Assembly: GCF_002077945.1 (NCBI RefSeq)
Contig: NZ_LVYD01000074.1
Coordinates: 1-64,000, forward strand
Length of the DNA stretch: 64,000 nt
From: Niastella vici
GTDB lineage: Bacteria > Bacteroidota > Bacteroidia > Chitinophagales > Chitinophagaceae
Direction of reading: 5' to 3'
Shown piece after piece: positions 10,782 through 19,007 of this stretch. The notes beneath the pieces are model-generated. The model did no database searches and was not told the DNA's origin. It was given only the letters and a program-made list of their open reading frames with translations. A program made the position numbers and the translations under genes. Numbering within the stretch: the stretch's first letter is position 1; each line of letters begins with the position of its first letter.

Positions 10782-11013
10782 GGTTTTTATTTTCAGAAGA
10801 GGCTATTGGCAGACCCTGGCTGTATGTGCGTTCACTTCATTATTATATGGATTTAAGTATACGGTAGTACTGAAGCAGAATCCGGGAGCGTTAGATATTA
10901 AGAAGGGCCTTTTAAGTACGGCTGTGCTGTTTATCATTTCAGCAACGGCATCAATGCTGGCTGTTCGCTGGTATTATAAGCTAAAAGATAAAGGCCCGGG
11001 GCATTCGCAGTAG
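10765..11013 (+). CDS. Small two-helix membrane protein, candidate RHS immunity protein
   Basis: An 82-residue protein starting MKKKSKVFIFRRG. I chose the ATG at 10765 rather than an in-frame ATG at 10732 because the upstream residues (MRCTKTTKKSK) are just the overlapping tail of the RHS gene in another frame. It has two hydrophobic helices (around YWQTLAVCAFTSLLYG and LLSTAVLFIISATASMLAV) and basic ends. The start overlaps the RHS stop by 17 bases, so translation is probably coupled. Immunity genes normally sit directly after an RHS tip, and a membrane immunity protein would suit a membrane-acting toxin. No family is recognised and the immunity role is inference. Confidence 0.6.
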   Translation: MKKKSKVFIFRRGYWQTLAVCAFTSLLYGFKYTVVLKQNPGALDIKKGLLSTAVLFIISATASMLAVRWYYKLKDKGPGHSQ

Positions 11014-11181
11014 CGCTATTTCCGTCAGCAGGACTTTTACTAAAGAAAGAAAAAGGGGTAGCTCTTATAGAATCCCCCCTTCCTTCTGTCTGGTTGGAAA
11101 CAATTGCCGAAATGTCCATAATGCCCAAACCCGTCAATATCCGTTAACAAACAGTTAGCGGTTGCCTACAACGCCCACCGC

Positions 11182-11226
11182 CATTGCGTTAATTTTAGCT
11201 TTCACCAGTTTAAAATTAACGCAATG
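11182..11226 (+). promoter_or_regulatory. Perfect 16-bp inverted repeat containing the S9 peptidase start codon
   Basis: The left arm CATTGCGTTAATTTTA (11182-11197) and right arm TAAAATTAACGCAATG (11211-11226) are exact reverse complements with a 13-base loop. The final ATG of the right arm is the start codon of the downstream peptidase gene. In RNA the hairpin would bury the start codon; in DNA it could be an operator. A TAATTTTA string in the left arm also resembles a -7 box. Confidence 0.7.
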
Positions 11227-13359
11227 CTGCTTTACCGGGTATCCACGATAGGTTGGCTATTGGCAATAATGGGCTTTCATACAGCCAGTGCACAAATGGG
11301 GCAATCTTTGCCGCCTTATCAACCGGCGCGTGCCGAAGTGCTTGCCGCCTACAAGGAAGCTACCCGTCTCGATTCGCTCGCTCAACATTGCATCTTTAAA
11401 AGTAATATTAAAGCAAACTGGCAACCTGATAACAAAAGCTTCTGGTACCGAAACAGCCTGCCCGGTAATGCCGCTGAATACTGGTTGGTAGATGCCCGCA
11501 CCGGAGTGAAAACAAAACTTACCGATACTTCAACGCTGGTTACCACCAAAGACAATGGCTTCATCTCCGGTGGCATCAAAAGCCGCTGGGAACGGCAACC
11601 CGCTTCCGACAGCCTCTCGCCCAATAAACAATGGATCGCCTCCATACAGGCCGGTAATATCTTCCTGCGGCCGGCGCAGGGAGTGGAAGCAATTCAACTC
11701 TCTTTCAATGGTGATACCACCCATCCGTACGGACAAATTCAATGGTCGCCCGACAGCAAACACCTGGTGGTGTTCCATATTTTTCCCGTAGCGGAGAAGC
11801 CGGTGTACTATGTGTTGTCATCCGTGGATTCTTCTTCTCGGGGCATTTTACAATCGCATGAATATGCGCAACCCGGCGATCCCTTCACCGCCTATGAAAT
11901 GTTCACAATAAATATTGCTGATAAAAAGCTGGTGAAAGTAAATACGGAACAGTACGATTTTCTCGACTATCCCTGGATCCACTGGCGCACCAGCGATAAC
12001 AACTTCTTTTCCTTCGAAAAGGCCGATCGCGGCCACCAGCATTTCCGCATTATTGAGGTGAATGCCAATACCGGTTCCACCCGTAACCTCATAGAAGAAC
12101 AAACGAAAACATTTATCTATGAAAGCCGCATCTTTACCTGGTACACGGCCAAAACCAATGAAGTCATCTGGAGCAGCGAAAAAGATGGTTATAATCATCT
12201 TTACCTCGTTGATGCCGTAAATGGCGGCGTCAAAAACGCCATTACCATTGGTGGCTGGGTGGTGCGTAAAGTGGATAGCATCGATGAAACCAAACGCACC
12301 ATCTGGTTCCAGGCCAGTGGTATGAACCCCGGCGAAGATCCCTACAACATCCATTATTACCGCATCGGGTTCGATGGCAAACACCTTGTTGCCCTCACGC
12401 CGGCCAATGCCAGCCACCTGTGCAGCTTTGCACCCGACCGCCAATACTTTATCGATAATTATTCGCGGCCCGACTTTCCCGCCATTACCGAATTGCGGCG
12501 TACTTCAGATGGCAAGCTGATCGCTGAGCTGGAACGGGCCGATATAAGCGCTTATCTCAACCTGGGCATCCGCCTGCCCGAAGTGTTTGTGGCCAAAGGC
12601 CGTGATGGCATAACCGATATCTGGGGCATTGTTTGCCGGCCACCGCATTTCGACAGCACCAGAAAATATCCCGTCATCGAGAATATTTATGCCGGTCCGC
12701 AGGATGCGTTTGTACCCAAGCGTTTTATGAACTACGGCGAAATGCAATCCATGGCCGCCCTGGGTTTTATGGTGGTGCAATGTGATGGCATGGGCACGGC
12801 CAATCGCTCCAAAGCGTTTCATGATGTATGCTGGAAGAACCTCGCTGATGCCGGCCTGCCCGACCGCATTGCCTGGATCAAGGCACTGGCTGAAAGATAT
12901 CCTTATGTAGACACTTCACGAGTAGGTTTATATGGCACTTCTGCGGGTGGACAAAATTCCGCCGGCGCTTTGTTGTTCCATCCAGAGTTTTATAAAGCGG
13001 CCGTGTCGGCCTGCGGCTGTCACGATAACCGCATCGACAAACAATGGTGGAATGAACAATGGATGGGTTACCCCATTGGGCCGCACTATGCCGAACAAAG
13101 CAATATCACCAATGCCGCCAAATTGCAGGGCGCGTTATTGCTGATCGTTGGAGAAGCCGACACCAATGTTCCACCCGAATCAACACTCCGTTTTGCCGGT
13201 GCACTTATTAAAGCGGGCAAGGTGTTCGATCTGCTGGTGATCCCCGGCATGGGGCACAGCGATGGCGGGCCGTATGGGCGGTTAAAGAAGCGGGATTTTT
13301 TTGTGAAGCATCTGTTGAATGTTGACCCGCCTGATCGTAATATTGGTGAATTACCTTAA
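11224..13359 (+). CDS. S9 family peptidase (DPP IV-like prolyl oligopeptidase)
   Basis: 711 residues with a signal peptide (MLLYRVST...ASAQ), so periplasmic. An N-terminal beta-propeller of the DPP IV type (WYRNSLPGNAAEYWLVDA, IQWSPDSKHLVVF) is followed by an alpha/beta hydrolase domain. The nucleophile motif is GTSAGG (Ser573) in place of the usual GWSYGG, with Asp646 in VGEADTNVPPES and His678 in GMGHSDGG, so the catalytic triad looks complete. Family members remove dipeptides or act on short peptides. The GH127 gene follows after 17 bases and is probably cotranscribed. The DNA is visibly more GC-rich than the RHS genes before it. The start codon lies inside an inverted repeat. Confidence 0.88.
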   Translation: MLLYRVSTIGWLLAIMGFHTASAQMGQSLPPYQPARAEVLAAYKEATRLDSLAQHCIFKSNIKANWQPDNKSFWYRNSLPGNAAEYWLVDARTGVKTKLTDTSTLVTTKDNGFISGGIKSRWERQPASDSLSPNKQWIASIQAGNIFLRPAQGVEAIQLSFNGDTTHPYGQIQWSPDSKHLVVFHIFPVAEKPVYYVLSSVDSSSRGILQSHEYAQPGDPFTAYEMFTINIADKKLVKVNTEQYDFLDYPWIHWRTSDNNFFSFEKADRGHQHFRIIEVNANTGSTRNLIEEQTKTFIYESRIFTWYTAKTNEVIWSSEKDGYNHLYLVDAVNGGVKNAITIGGWVVRKVDSIDETKRTIWFQASGMNPGEDPYNIHYYRIGFDGKHLVALTPANASHLCSFAPDRQYFIDNYSRPDFPAITELRRTSDGKLIAELERADISAYLNLGIRLPEVFVAKGRDGITDIWGIVCRPPHFDSTRKYPVIENIYAGPQDAFVPKRFMNYGEMQSMAALGFMVVQCDGMGTANRSKAFHDVCWKNLADAGLPDRIAWIKALAERYPYVDTSRVGLYGTSAGGQNSAGALLFHPEFYKAAVSACGCHDNRIDKQWWNEQWMGYPIGPHYAEQSNITNAAKLQGALLLIVGEADTNVPPESTLRFAGALIKAGKVFDLLVIPGMGHSDGGPYGRLKKRDFFVKHLLNVDPPDRNIGELP

Positions 13360-13376
13360 TAAAACAATGGTCCAAA

Positions 13377-15767
13377 ATGAACATAAAGAACTTATTATTG
13401 CTGCTGGTCCCATTAAGTAGTTTGGCCCAAACCAAAGACTATCCCATCCAACCCGTCTCCTTCACCCAGGTACACGTCACCGACAACTTCTGGCAACCCA
13501 AAATGAACATCAACGCCACGGTGACCATTCCTTATATTCTTGAAATGTGTAAGCAACATGGCCGCATCGACAACTTCCTGGCGGCGGCGGGTAAACGTGA
13601 GAACAAAGTGTGTTCAGAATTTACTTTCGACGATACCGATGTATACAAATGGATAGAAGGCGCTTCTTATGCTTTGCAGGTAGCGCCCAATAAAGAACTG
13701 GAGAAATACCTCGATTCATTGATCGCTATTATCGGTGCAGCCCAGGAGCCCGATGGGTACCTGTATACTTTTCGCACCATAAAGCCCGCAAAGCCGCACG
13801 AGTGGATCGGCGATAAACGCTGGGTAAAGGATTCCATTCTCAGCCATGAATTGTATAATGCCGGCCACCTGTACGAGGCCGCCTATGCGCACTACAACGC
13901 CACCGGTAAAAAGACCCTGTTGAACATCGCGCTGAAGAATGCCGATCTGTTGTGCAAAGATTTTGGCTGGGGCAAACTGGAAATATACCCCGGTCACCAG
14001 ATCGTGGAGATCGGTTTGGCCAAGCTCTATCGCATTACCAAACAGCAAAAATACCTCGATCTCGCCAAATTCTTTCTCGATGTGCGCGGCCCCAACGGCG
14101 AAGCCTACAACCAGGCCAATAAAAAAGTGGTTGATCAAACCGAAGCGGTGGGCCATGCAGTGCGTGCTGCGTATATGTATAGCGGCATGGCCGATATTGC
14201 CGCCCTAACCGGCGACACCGCCTACCTGAAGGCTATCGATGCCATTTGGCAGGATGTGGTTACAAAGAAGCTGTACATTACCGGCGGTATTGGCGCTACC
14301 AATAATGGCGAGGCGTTTGGCGACGCTTTTTACCTGCCCAATATGAGCGCCTATGCCGAAACCTGCGCCGCCATTGCCAATGTATACTGGAACAACCGCA
14401 TGTTCCTGTTGCATGGCGATGCCAAATACATCGATGTGCTGGAACGTACCTTGTATAATGGGCTGCTGTCGGGAATGTCGTTAAACGGCACAAAATTCTT
14501 TTATCCCAACCCGCTCGCCTCTGTGGGGCAGCATGACCGCAGCGGCTGGTTTTCCTGCGCCTGCTGCATCAGCAATATGACGCGCTTTTTGCCTTCTGTG
14601 CCAGGTTATGTGTATGCGCAAAATAAGAATGAGCTGTATGTGAACCTGTTTATGAGCAACAGCAGCACCATTACGCTGTCCGCCGGAAAAGTACAGCTCA
14701 CCCAAACCACTAATTATCCCTGGGAAGGACAGATCAACCTCCAGGTCAATGTAGCCAAACCAACAACCTTTGCCCTGCACATCCGCATTCCCGGCTGGGC
14801 CGAAGGAAATCCGGTTCCCGGAAATTTATATACAGAGGGGGAACAACCCAACGCAGTGACTATCGCCATCAATGGAAAACCGGTTCCGCTCAAAATGATA
14901 AAAGGCTATGCCGTGCTGCAACGCAGCTGGCAAAAAGGCGACAAAATTGCCGTGGAACTGCCCATGCAACCACAACATATATATGCGAATCAGCAGGTGA
15001 AAGCCGATGAAGGCCGGTTTGTCCTTCAGTATGGCCCTGTTGTGTATTGCCTCGAAGGCTGGGATAACAAAGACAGCCTGGTGCAGAATATTGTGGTAGA
15101 AAAAAGCGCGCCAATGAAAATTAGTTATGCCAATAACCTGCTCAATGGTATCAATACTATAACGATGCCGGGCAGTGGCACAAAAAGACAGTTGAACAGC
15201 ACTGAATTGATCACCAGCCAGCAACAGGTGACTGCCATCCCTTATTATGCCTGGGACAACCGCGGCCCCGGCGAAATGGAAGTGTGGATACCTTATACTC
15301 AATCAGCATCGCGGCCGCAGCCGGCCCCAACGATCGCGTATACCAGCAAAGTAACGGCCAGCATCAGATCGAGAAGCATAATGGCTGTGCACGATCAGCT
15401 GGAACCGGTGGATTCAAAAGACAACACGGTGCCGTATTTTCATTGGTGGCCGAAGAAGAATACCACCGAATGGGTGCAGTATGATTTCGACGGCGAACAT
15501 ACCATATCGGCCTGCAAAGTGTATTGGTTCGATGATGGCCCCTGGGGTGGTTGCCGCATTCCCGCCAAATGGACCCTCTATTATAAAACGAAAGACGGGC
15601 AATGGCTGCCGGTAAAGAACACGACTGAGTATGAAATAGCAAAGGATAAATATAACTCTGTAACTTTTGAAGCGGTTGCCACTTCCGCACTGAAACTGGA
15701 GGTGCAATTACCTGTAGAATACGCGACGGGAATACACGAATGGATTGTTGACCCCCCAACCCCCTAA
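13377..15767 (+). CDS. GH127 family beta-L-arabinofuranosidase, 3' end altered by a dispersed repeat
   Basis: 796 residues with a signal peptide ending near SSLAQ. It begins with the GH127 hallmark VHVTDNFWQPKMNIN. The zinc-thiol catalytic site is visible: Glu328 and Cys330 in AYAETCAAIANVYWN, and Cys396/Cys397 in FSCACCISNM, matching the Glu/Cys/Cys/Cys ligands of the family with a cysteine nucleophile. The C-terminal ~130 residues form a beta-sandwich (KVYWFDDGPWGGCRIPAKW) that probably binds carbohydrate. The last residues (VDPPTP) are encoded by the dispersed CCCCTAAAGGGGG repeat, so the native stop was replaced by a few codons. With the adjacent GH51-like remnant it suggests a former arabinan or arabinoside utilisation locus. 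Confidence 0.9.
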   Translation: MNIKNLLLLLVPLSSLAQTKDYPIQPVSFTQVHVTDNFWQPKMNINATVTIPYILEMCKQHGRIDNFLAAAGKRENKVCSEFTFDDTDVYKWIEGASYALQVAPNKELEKYLDSLIAIIGAAQEPDGYLYTFRTIKPAKPHEWIGDKRWVKDSILSHELYNAGHLYEAAYAHYNATGKKTLLNIALKNADLLCKDFGWGKLEIYPGHQIVEIGLAKLYRITKQQKYLDLAKFFLDVRGPNGEAYNQANKKVVDQTEAVGHAVRAAYMYSGMADIAALTGDTAYLKAIDAIWQDVVTKKLYITGGIGATNNGEAFGDAFYLPNMSAYAETCAAIANVYWNNRMFLLHGDAKYIDVLERTLYNGLLSGMSLNGTKFFYPNPLASVGQHDRSGWFSCACCISNMTRFLPSVPGYVYAQNKNELYVNLFMSNSSTITLSAGKVQLTQTTNYPWEGQINLQVNVAKPTTFALHIRIPGWAEGNPVPGNLYTEGEQPNAVTIAINGKPVPLKMIKGYAVLQRSWQKGDKIAVELPMQPQHIYANQQVKADEGRFVLQYGPVVYCLEGWDNKDSLVQNIVVEKSAPMKISYANNLLNGINTITMPGSGTKRQLNSTELITSQQQVTAIPYYAWDNRGPGEMEVWIPYTQSASRPQPAPTIAYTSKVTASIRSRSIMAVHDQLEPVDSKDNTVPYFHWWPKKNTTEWVQYDFDGEHTISACKVYWFDDGPWGGCRIPAKWTLYYKTKDGQWLPVKNTTEYEIAKDKYNSVTFEAVATSALKLEVQLPVEYATGIHEWIVDPPTP

Positions 15768-15776
15768 AGGGGGAGA
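15752..15776 (+). repeat. Dispersed Bacteroidota hairpin repeat (CCCCCTAAAGGGGG), copy 1
   Basis: A short palindromic repeat with core CCCCCTAAAGGGGGAG. A reverse-oriented copy lies at 49142-49160. It encodes the last residues of the GH127 gene and sits between that gene and a wrecked gene. The short C/G stem could also act as a weak terminator. Confidence 0.7.
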
Positions 15777-15820
15777 AAACCGTTTGCTGAGCGCGGGTTC
15801 CTGATCATAAGCTGCTTACT

Positions 15821-16173
15821 ATGAAAAAGTATACAATCCTTCTTTTTATATTTCTATACGCAGGGAATGCCTTCAGTCAATACAAAGCTGCAATCTCTAT
15901 AGATGCCTCAAAATTGGCTGCACCCATATCACCAACCTTACACGGCGTATTCTTCGAAGAGATCAGTCATGGGTCGATGAAAATGGAAAGGTGTTCAATC
16001 CGGCGAAGATCGGCAGTGGGGTGCAGGCCGATTACTGGTGTTATTACCGCATACCCGCGGCATATATTGCGGAACCGGGGCAGGAATACAGGCTGGCCTT
16101 TTCGTTCAGGTTGCCGAATGCAGATGGTACATATAATATTACTATTAAGACGGTGGGTGGGCATAGGAAGTAG
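15821..16173 (+). pseudogene. Remnant of a secreted GH51-like alpha-L-arabinofuranosidase
   Basis: An intact N-terminus is present: a signal peptide (MKKYTILLFIFLYAGNAFSQ) and ISIDASKLAAPISPTLHG with VFFEEISHG, the beginning of Bacteroidota GH51 arabinofuranosidases. At about 15970 the meaningful reading switches frame to SWVDENGKVFNPAKIGSG, ADYWCYYRIPAAYIAEPG, EYRLAFSFRLPNADG, a beta-sandwich-like stretch ending at a stop at 16171. An intact GH51 would be about 500-850 residues, so an internal deletion plus frameshift has removed most of the gene. The second fragment might come from a carbohydrate-binding or accessory domain of the same gene. An arabinofuranosidase next to GH127 makes functional sense for the ancestral locus. 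Confidence 0.7.
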
Positions 16174-16282
16174 GCGGTCGGAAATACGATGCGATGAATA
16201 AGAATATGAGGGAAAGCCATGAAGTGCGAAAGTATGACCCATAGATGTAACGCGGATAGCAATAGGATAGAAAGCAAATTTG

Positions 16283-16296
16283 TTGATCAATATCAA
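16283..16296 (+). promoter_or_regulatory. FNR/CRP-type palindrome (TTGATCAATATCAA)
   Basis: A perfect match to the FNR consensus TTGAT-N4-ATCAA, 146 bases upstream of the hydrolase start. Equivalent sites lie upstream of both sigma-factor genes (23125 and 38638). A Crp/Fnr-family regulator is the obvious candidate; which protein binds here is not known. Confidence 0.5.
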
Positions 16297-16362
16297 TCGG
16301 GAGTTAAGAACTGCCATCGAAGAAATTGTAGTATATCGCAGTTTTCAAACACAAACATATTT

Positions 16363-16408
16363 CAGGTGAAAATACCCTTTTCCGCTATTGTTAGTGTTTG
16401 TAATTTTC
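16363..16408 (+). promoter_or_regulatory. Putative promoter with shared island motif (copy A)
   Basis: CAGGTGAAAATACCCTTTT at 16363 is followed, 36 bases after its first G, by the -7-like box TAATTTTC (16401). The same GG-to-TA spacing of 36 recurs upstream of the patatin and dipeptidase genes. The hydrolase ATG is 41 bases after the box. Confidence 0.5.
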
Positions 16409-16441
16409 TATTCAATTTCAGTACGCTATACTGCTGCCAAT

Positions 16442-17905
16442 ATGAATAGCTTTGATGTTTCCGCTGGGCCGGATGGCACTTTTATAAAATCCGGCGACAT
16501 AAAATCTTCTCCTGCCGATATTGATAATTTTTTTTCAGCATTGCAGGACAGTACACCTGTGTCGTCGCCTCCCAAAAGCATTACGTTGTATTTTCACGGC
16601 GGGTTGGTGAACGAAACAGCCGGTAAAGCCATTGCCGAAAAAATGGGCGCCCATTTACAGCAGGCGGAAAGCATACCGGTATTCTTCATCTGGGAAACCA
16701 GCATTAAAGAAACGATCTCCTTTAAGCTCACCCAAACAGCCAATCAATCATTCTGCAAAAAGTTGATCAGGGTACTGGTTAAATACCTGGCTCCTAAAAC
16801 AGGCATAACAGGGAGTGATAACAAAGCCCGGGGAACCGGCAGGTTAAGTGACCAGGAAATTGACGAACAGTTGCAACAGGAACGGCCATTTGACAGGTAT
16901 GCCACCAATCAATCAGGGAGTGCCAGGGGTGGGAATATCATCACCGAAGCAGGCTGGTTTGGCAAGAGTGAAATGCGCAGGACCGCCCTCGTAGAGGCTG
17001 AGTTGCAGATGGCTGTGGCCAGGGAGCCCGACTTTATTAAACTGCTGCTGGAAGAACCGCCGCCGGAATTGGAAAATGAAATTGCCAATGATCGTTCCCG
17101 GGGCTTTCTTTCCGCCCTCGTAATCAAACGGCTAACCGATGTTGTAATGAAAGTGGCGAAACGTTTCCTCAGCGGTACCAGCCATGGCTTTTATCCAACC
17201 ATAGTGGAAGAACTCTTCCGGGCTTTCTATATAGCCAATGTGGGTGCCTGGGTGTGGGATGGCATGAAATCAAAAGCACGTAGCCTATGGCAGGATAATA
17301 TGGGCCGGTTGGGCGACAACCTTTTTGCCGGTTCTTATTTCCTTGAATCGCTGGAGCGGCATATAACAGCATTCCCGCAAACAAAAGTGCACCTGGTAGG
17401 GCATAGCGCCGGTTCCATTTGCATCTGTGAGCTGCTGGCGGCTGCCCGGCAGCGTTTTCCCGCATTAAAATTTGAGACCATCATCTTCCTGGCGCCAGCC
17501 TGCCGGTTCAATTTTTTTTATGAGCAGGTAGTACTTAACCCCCACCTGTTTGCCCGTTTCCGGTGCTTTACCATGACCGATGAAAATGAATGTAACGACG
17601 TGCTGGTGCCCGGCATATATACCCGCTCGCTGCTGTACCTGGTTTCAGGGATCCTCGAAGACAGTGAAAAGGCGGGCGTACCTATCCTCGGCTTACATCA
17701 TTTTCTGGGTAAATCACCAGCGTGTAATGATAAAGATACCTGGCTCGAGGAAACGGAAAAATTCCTGTTGCAAAACGACCGGCTGGTATTATCTGCCACT
17801 GAAGCCGGCGCCCTGGCCGGCCTGCAAACCAACGCCCTGAAGCACGGTGATTTTGATGATAACGAATTGACCATTGAAAGTATAAAATACATGATCAGCC
17901 ACTGA
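16442..17905 (+). CDS. Alpha/beta hydrolase (lipase/esterase-like) of the effector island
   Basis: 487 residues from the ATG at 16442; the frame stays open upstream only from a TTG at 16388 that overlaps the putative promoter, so the ATG is preferred. No signal peptide is seen, so it is cytoplasmic. ITLYFHGGLVNETAG near the N-terminus resembles the first strand and oxyanion region of an alpha/beta hydrolase. VHLVGHSAGSICIC contains the nucleophile elbow GHSAG (Ser322), followed by ETIIFLAPACRF. The exact substrate is unknown; lipases and esterases with this motif cleave ester bonds. It ends 64 bases before the caspase-like gene on the same strand and is probably part of the same functional unit. 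Confidence 0.75.
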   Translation: MNSFDVSAGPDGTFIKSGDIKSSPADIDNFFSALQDSTPVSSPPKSITLYFHGGLVNETAGKAIAEKMGAHLQQAESIPVFFIWETSIKETISFKLTQTANQSFCKKLIRVLVKYLAPKTGITGSDNKARGTGRLSDQEIDEQLQQERPFDRYATNQSGSARGGNIITEAGWFGKSEMRRTALVEAELQMAVAREPDFIKLLLEEPPPELENEIANDRSRGFLSALVIKRLTDVVMKVAKRFLSGTSHGFYPTIVEELFRAFYIANVGAWVWDGMKSKARSLWQDNMGRLGDNLFAGSYFLESLERHITAFPQTKVHLVGHSAGSICICELLAAARQRFPALKFETIIFLAPACRFNFFYEQVVLNPHLFARFRCFTMTDENECNDVLVPGIYTRSLLYLVSGILEDSEKAGVPILGLHHFLGKSPACNDKDTWLEETEKFLLQNDRLVLSATEAGALAGLQTNALKHGDFDDNELTIESIKYMISH

Positions 17906-17969
17906 TTTACGCCGGTTGATCCCTGACCACTAACCAATTCATTACCACCTTGTCCTTAAAATTTTAGTT

Positions 17970-19001
17970 ATGTACAAGGATTATGCACTGATCATTGGCA
18001 TTAATGATTATACCAGAGAAGACAGCGATTTGCCACAACTGCACGGTGCTATCAAAGATGCAGAGGGTTTTGAGGAATGGTTTGTTAAAGACAGCGGCAA
18101 TGATGATGCCAATGGCATTGAGAAGCATTTCGAATCTGTATATTCCAAATGCGACCCATTAACCCCCGTTTATGATGTAATAGAAAAAGCCCTTGGTAAA
18201 TTGCTTAAGAAAGCAGAGGAGGAACCAGCACTTAACCGGCGACTCTATTTTTATTTTGCCGGTCACGGCATAGGGTTAGATTATGATACAACGAACAATG
18301 CATTGTGCCTGGCCGATTGGTCGGAAAAGAAGAGGGGCAATGCATTATCGTCCAAGGACTACCATAATACATTTATCAAGCTGGGACTGTTCAGGCAGGT
18401 GATCATTTTGCTCGATTGCTGCCGCGAAATAAAAGTAAACGTATACCCCCGGCCTCCGGAAGAAACACCCATGGCCGGCTCGGGCCCTCATCAGGCGGAA
18501 GTATTTTGGGGGTATGCAACGAAGTTTAATAACCTGGCGCACGAGATTGATACGGAGAATGGAGACAAGCGGGGTGCATTCACCTACGTATTGATGAATG
18601 GGTTACGTGGTGGGGCCGCTAATGAGGATGGGATCATTGATTCGGTTAATTTGAAAAAATACCTCGACCGGTATGTTCCTGTGGCAGCCAACAGAGACAA
18701 ATTATCCCAGAAGCCGGAGATAAACAATGGTTTAACGGAACCGGAAAGCATTTTTGCCAAAGTGGACCCGGGCCTGGTGCCCTGCGCCATTCAGTTTCAA
18801 TCACACCGTACCGGCCCTGTTTTGCTGGTTGACGGGTTGGGAAAAACTATCGAAAAAATTGTAGATGCCGGCGGAAAGAAGATCACCATTGATCTTAAAA
18901 AAGGAAAGTACCTGCTAAAAGATGAATTGAATCATGAGGTGCACCCGATAAACATCGAGAGCTTCCGGTTCCCAATAAATCCAATTGCCATAAACTTTTA
19001 A
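17970..19001 (+). CDS. Caspase-like cysteine protease (peptidase C14)
   Basis: 343 residues. The N-terminal p20-like domain starts with YALIIGINDY and LHGAIKDAEGFEEWF, the usual opening of bacterial caspase-like proteases. The catalytic dyad is visible: His99 in YFYFAGHG and Cys151 in IILLDCCRE. A p10-like part (FWGYATKFNN, GAFTYVLMNGLRGG) completes the peptidase by about residue 230. The C-terminal ~75 residues form a small beta-rich domain (DLKKGKYLLKDELNHEV) similar in style to modules in the next gene. The following gene starts 6 bases after the stop, indicating one operon. Bacterial caspases often act as effectors triggered by partner proteins in immune or cell-death systems; that role is inferred here. 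Confidence 0.88.
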   Translation: MYKDYALIIGINDYTREDSDLPQLHGAIKDAEGFEEWFVKDSGNDDANGIEKHFESVYSKCDPLTPVYDVIEKALGKLLKKAEEEPALNRRLYFYFAGHGIGLDYDTTNNALCLADWSEKKRGNALSSKDYHNTFIKLGLFRQVIILLDCCREIKVNVYPRPPEETPMAGSGPHQAEVFWGYATKFNNLAHEIDTENGDKRGAFTYVLMNGLRGGAANEDGIIDSVNLKKYLDRYVPVAANRDKLSQKPEINNGLTEPESIFAKVDPGLVPCAIQFQSHRTGPVLLVDGLGKTIEKIVDAGGKKITIDLKKGKYLLKDELNHEVHPINIESFRFPINPIAINF

Positions 19002-19007
19002 GTCTGT

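Noticed and set aside
11848-12444. Long open frame (198 codons) on the minus strand inside the S9 peptidase gene
   Set aside because: It is a codon-periodicity shadow of a GC-rich gene with clear catalytic motifs on the plus strand; its own translation shows no family features.
14826-15302. 158-codon minus-strand frame inside GH127
   Set aside because: Antisense shadow of a gene with a recognisable zinc-thiol site; no signal peptide or motif of its own.
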